From: Akkermansia muciniphila
GTDB lineage: Bacteria; Verrucomicrobiota; Verrucomicrobiia; Verrucomicrobiales; Akkermansiaceae
Direction of reading: 5' to 3'
NCBI GenBank assembly: GCA_004557455.1
Contig: SFDX01000050.1
Location: 1-14,185, forward strand
Length of the DNA stretch: 14,185 bases
Shown: piece after piece, positions 12,323 to 14,185 of the stretch
Layout: the number at the start of each line of letters is the position of its first letter
How positions within the stretch are numbered: the stretch's first letter is position 1
Notes under the pieces: generated by a model
What the model saw: the letters and a program-made list of their open reading frames with translations, nothing else
Databases searched by the model: none
Told to the model about the DNA's origin: nothing
Made by a program: the position numbers and the translations under genes

Positions 12323-12351
12323 CTTTTACCACACTGCGGCCCGCTCTGCAA
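12323..12351 (-). promoter_or_regulatory. Promoter of the ATPase-nuclease pair
   Basis: Minus strand TTGCAG (12346-12351), 17 bases, TAAAAG (12323-12328). Transcription would start at or next to the A of the ATG at 12316. AGAGG between them could only act as a Shine-Dalgarno if transcription starts further upstream. Confidence 0.6.
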
Positions 12352-12381
12352 GCACAAAGCGCGCCCGCCGACGTTTTGTGC

Positions 12382-12410
12382 TTGACTCGCCTGTGCCCGT
12401 GGTGTAAAAT
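12382..12410 (+). promoter_or_regulatory. Promoter of the DNA methyltransferase gene
   Basis: TTGACT (12382-12387), 17 bases, TAAAAT (12405-12410), 9 bases before the ATG at 12420. The predicted leader is about 3 bases. Its -35 is 30 bases from that of the divergent ATPase promoter, so a bound regulator could affect both. The element closely resembles the promoters of the small RNA array. Confidence 0.75.
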
Positions 12411-12419
12411 ATCCCCACC

Positions 12420-13556
12420 ATGAGCGAAGCGGGGCAACAGTCAGCATGCGGGGCCGACACCGTGCAGGAGGACCCGGCTTTTCTGCGGGAGCAGATTATC
12501 ACGTACATCGGCAATAAACGTGCCCTGCTGGATTTCATCGGCAGCGCGGTGCAGCGGGTTAAGGCACGCTTGGGGAAGCAGAAGCTGGTAGCGGCGGATC
12601 TGTTCTCCGGCTCGGGGATCGTGTCCCGATTCCTCAAGCAGCATGCCTCACTGCTCATCAGCAATGATTTGGAGGATTATTCGCGCTGTATCAACACCTG
12701 CTATCTGGCCAACCGTTCCGCCGTGAACCTTCCGCTGCTGGCGGAGCTACTGCACTCCCTGCGGGCGGACATCGAGCGGCGGCCCACTCCCGGTTTCATC
12801 ACGGAGATGTATGCTCCTGCGGATGATAATTGCATCCGTTCGGGGGAGCGGGTGTTCTTCACGCATCGCAATGCGGTATATATTGATACCGCTCGCCGTC
12901 TCATCGGCGAGCTGCCGGAGGCGCAGCAGCCTTTTTTTCTGGCTCCGTTGCTCTACGAGGCGTCCGTGCACAATAACACGGGCGGGGTCTTCAAGGGGTT
13001 CTACAAAAACAGCGCGGGTATCGGCCAGTTCGGCGGGCAGGGGCGCCATGCGCTGTCGCGTATTATGGGTAACATCGAGCTGAGCCTTCCCGTCTTCTCT
13101 GCCTTCGAGTGCGAGGTCCGTGTCACCGCAAAGGAGAGCTTGGAGGCTGCCCGCAGCCTGCCGGAGTCGGATCTCGTCTACCTGGACCCACCTTATAACC
13201 AACACCCCTACGGTTCTAACTACTTCATGCTCAATCTCATCCTTCGCAACCGCCGCCCGACCTCGGTTTCCGAGGTTTCCGGCATCCCGGAGGACTGGAA
13301 CCGCTCGGCCTACAACAAACCCGCCGCCGTTCGGCAGCACCTTGTCTCTGTCATCCGCGCCTGTCCGGCTCCCTTCGTCCTCCTTTCCTACAACTCGGAG
13401 GGCTTCATCCCCCCCGCCGAAATGCAGAGCCTCCTTTCCTCCCTCGGCCGCGTGCAGACTCTCGAGCATAGTTACCAAACCTTCCGTGCCTGCCGCAACC
13501 TCCGCTCCCGCCCCGCCAAGGTGAAAGAATACCTCTTCCTCCTCGAAAAATCATGA
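12420..13556 (+). CDS. D12-class N6-adenine DNA methyltransferase
   Basis: Predicted to transfer methyl groups from SAM to adenine N6 in a specific DNA sequence. Residues 26-40 (IITYIGNKRALLDFI) are motif X, ADLFSGSGIVSRF (59-71) is the SAM-binding motif I, and DPPYNQHPYGSNYF (256-269) is catalytic motif IV, in the order typical of the Dam-like D12 group. At 378 aa it is longer than Dam, with extra residues between motifs I and IV (target recognition, about 110-230). The target site cannot be told from sequence. It is divergent from the ATPase and nuclease-like genes and could protect host DNA from them; alternatively it is an orphan methyltransferase. The ATG at 12420 has no Shine-Dalgarno and lies next to the -10. 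Confidence 0.93.
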   Translation: MSEAGQQSACGADTVQEDPAFLREQIITYIGNKRALLDFIGSAVQRVKARLGKQKLVAADLFSGSGIVSRFLKQHASLLISNDLEDYSRCINTCYLANRSAVNLPLLAELLHSLRADIERRPTPGFITEMYAPADDNCIRSGERVFFTHRNAVYIDTARRLIGELPEAQQPFFLAPLLYEASVHNNTGGVFKGFYKNSAGIGQFGGQGRHALSRIMGNIELSLPVFSAFECEVRVTAKESLEAARSLPESDLVYLDPPYNQHPYGSNYFMLNLILRNRRPTSVSEVSGIPEDWNRSAYNKPAAVRQHLVSVIRACPAPFVLLSYNSEGFIPPAEMQSLLSSLGRVQTLEHSYQTFRACRNLRSRPAKVKEYLFLLEKS

Positions 13557-13710
13557 AGAGGAAGGCTGGTTTTCCCACCTCCGCTCCGAGATGGTATGGC
13601 GTGCCCTTTTTTCGGACACTCCTTAGAATGGAAATCTCTTCCGGGAATCACGGTCGTCAGGATACATGAGTGCTGAAATATGTTTCGCTTATTCAATTTT
13701 GACCTATCAA
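13557..13710. other. Gap between methyltransferase and insertion sequence
   Basis: No gene recognised. GGTATGGCGTGCCCTTTTTT (13593-13612) might be a weak terminator (4-bp stem and six T) for the methyltransferase gene. The minus-strand reading frame here overlaps the end of the methyltransferase gene and looks incidental. Confidence 0.3.
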
Positions 13711-14185
13711 GGCCCTCGGAAGCCCTAAAATCGGCACTCCGTCAGTTTTTATGACCACCCCCGGGAGCCAGTGCTTCATGACGGCAAAAAGATACAGGCT
13801 TCCCTTCCGCGGCTACTTCTGCTATAGTTAGCGGTGAAATGATGGATGAAGTATTGCCGATTGATGGATGGAAAGCCTGCGGAATTAATTTTAACAGCAA
13901 GGGCTGCATTGTCAAGTACAAACACGTGGACATGTCGTATTTGCGCTGTCCCTGTTGCGGCGAGCCCGGCCTAACCATCCATCGCCGTTACACGGTGAGG
14001 GTGCGTGACCTACCGTTGGGTATCCACCAGACAACATTGGAAGTCGAGGTATTTGAGTGTTGGTGCGATAGGTGCCGGAGATTTCACACCATTAAGCCGA
14101 CGGAGTTACATTCCACCAAGGGAATGACATGGAGACTCATGTGGCACATTACCTGGCTGGTCAAGGAAGGATCCGCGGTCGACGT
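13711..14185 (+). mobile_element. ISL3-family insertion sequence, left end (runs off the window)
   Basis: The transposase at 13839 defines the element. The left terminal repeat may begin at 13711 (GGCCCTCGGAAGCCCTAAAA), since ISL3 ends commonly start with GG and contain a CGG; this is tentative because the right end is not in the window. ISL3 elements duplicate 8 bases, which would make CCTATCAA (13703-13710) the left target copy. Confidence 0.5.
13839..14185 (+). CDS. ISL3-family transposase, N-terminal part
   Basis: The first 115 residues are present and the frame is open to the window edge. The N-terminal zinc-binding region of ISL3 transposases is visible: CPCCG at about residues 37-41 followed by FECWCDRCRRFHTIKP, giving the CxxC..CxxC pattern. 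RVRDLPLGIHQTTLEVEVFECWCDRC has the family's typical spacing, and the DDE catalytic domain lies beyond the window. A second in-frame ATG follows directly at 13842. A possible -10 (TATAGT, 13824-13829) lies 9 bases upstream, with no clear -35. Confidence 0.9.
   Translation, partial: MMDEVLPIDGWKACGINFNSKGCIVKYKHVDMSYLRCPCCGEPGLTIHRRYTVRVRDLPLGIHQTTLEVEVFECWCDRCRRFHTIKPTELHSTKGMTWRLMWHITWLVKEGSAVD

Noticed and set aside
13742..13978. Minus-strand frame over the start of the transposase gene
   Set aside because: It overlaps the clear ISL3 transposase start on the other strand and has no recognisable features.

Overview
The window looks chromosomal and comes from a GC-rich bacterium. A Verrucomicrobiota / PVC-type host (Akkermansia-like) is my best guess, from the style of MiaB, QueC and CysS and from the strong TTGAC-17-TANNNT promoters lying almost on top of start codons. 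This assignment is weak and rests on no database search.

Region 1 (1-1880, minus strand): one large unrecognised gene whose N-terminal 370 codons are extremely C-rich on the coding strand. Its C-terminal third has different composition and resembles the small domains carried by phage or mobile-element polyvalent proteins. Region 2 (1881-5602): about 3.7 kb with no intact conventional gene. It holds eleven short plus-strand transcription units, each with its own promoter, a compact foldable RNA and an intrinsic-type terminator. The RNAs fall into five recurring families (A, B, C, D, E) in the order A1, B1, A2, C1, D1, B2, C2, B3, D2, E1, E2. Two copies of a further structured block (F), in opposite orientations, sit after D1 and D2. 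Paired positions within families change in ways that keep the helices. The spacers carry minus-strand remnants of protein genes (start regions and C-terminal tails) that seem to have collapsed, so the array may derive from repeated gene-plus-small-RNA cassettes. This array is the main candidate for an undescribed system.

Region 3 (5603-10426, minus strand): a compact operon cysS-queF-queC-miaB-transglutaminase-like gene, read from a promoter at 10436-10464. Four of the five genes concern tRNA: cysteine charging, two steps of queuosine synthesis and ms2i6A37 synthesis. Region 4 (10495-13556): a divergent locus. On the minus strand, a small ABC-type ATPase overlaps by 8 bases a gene with a PD-(D/E)XK nuclease signature. 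On the plus strand is a D12-class adenine DNA methyltransferase. Their promoters share a 103-base gap, and the set looks like a restriction- or defence-type locus. Region 5 (13557-14185): the left end of an ISL3-family insertion sequence, with the transposase running off the window.

A recurring feature of the ordinary genes is that the -10 element lies 6 to 9 bases before the start codon (cysS, the ATPase and the methyltransferase), which predicts leaderless or nearly leaderless mRNAs.
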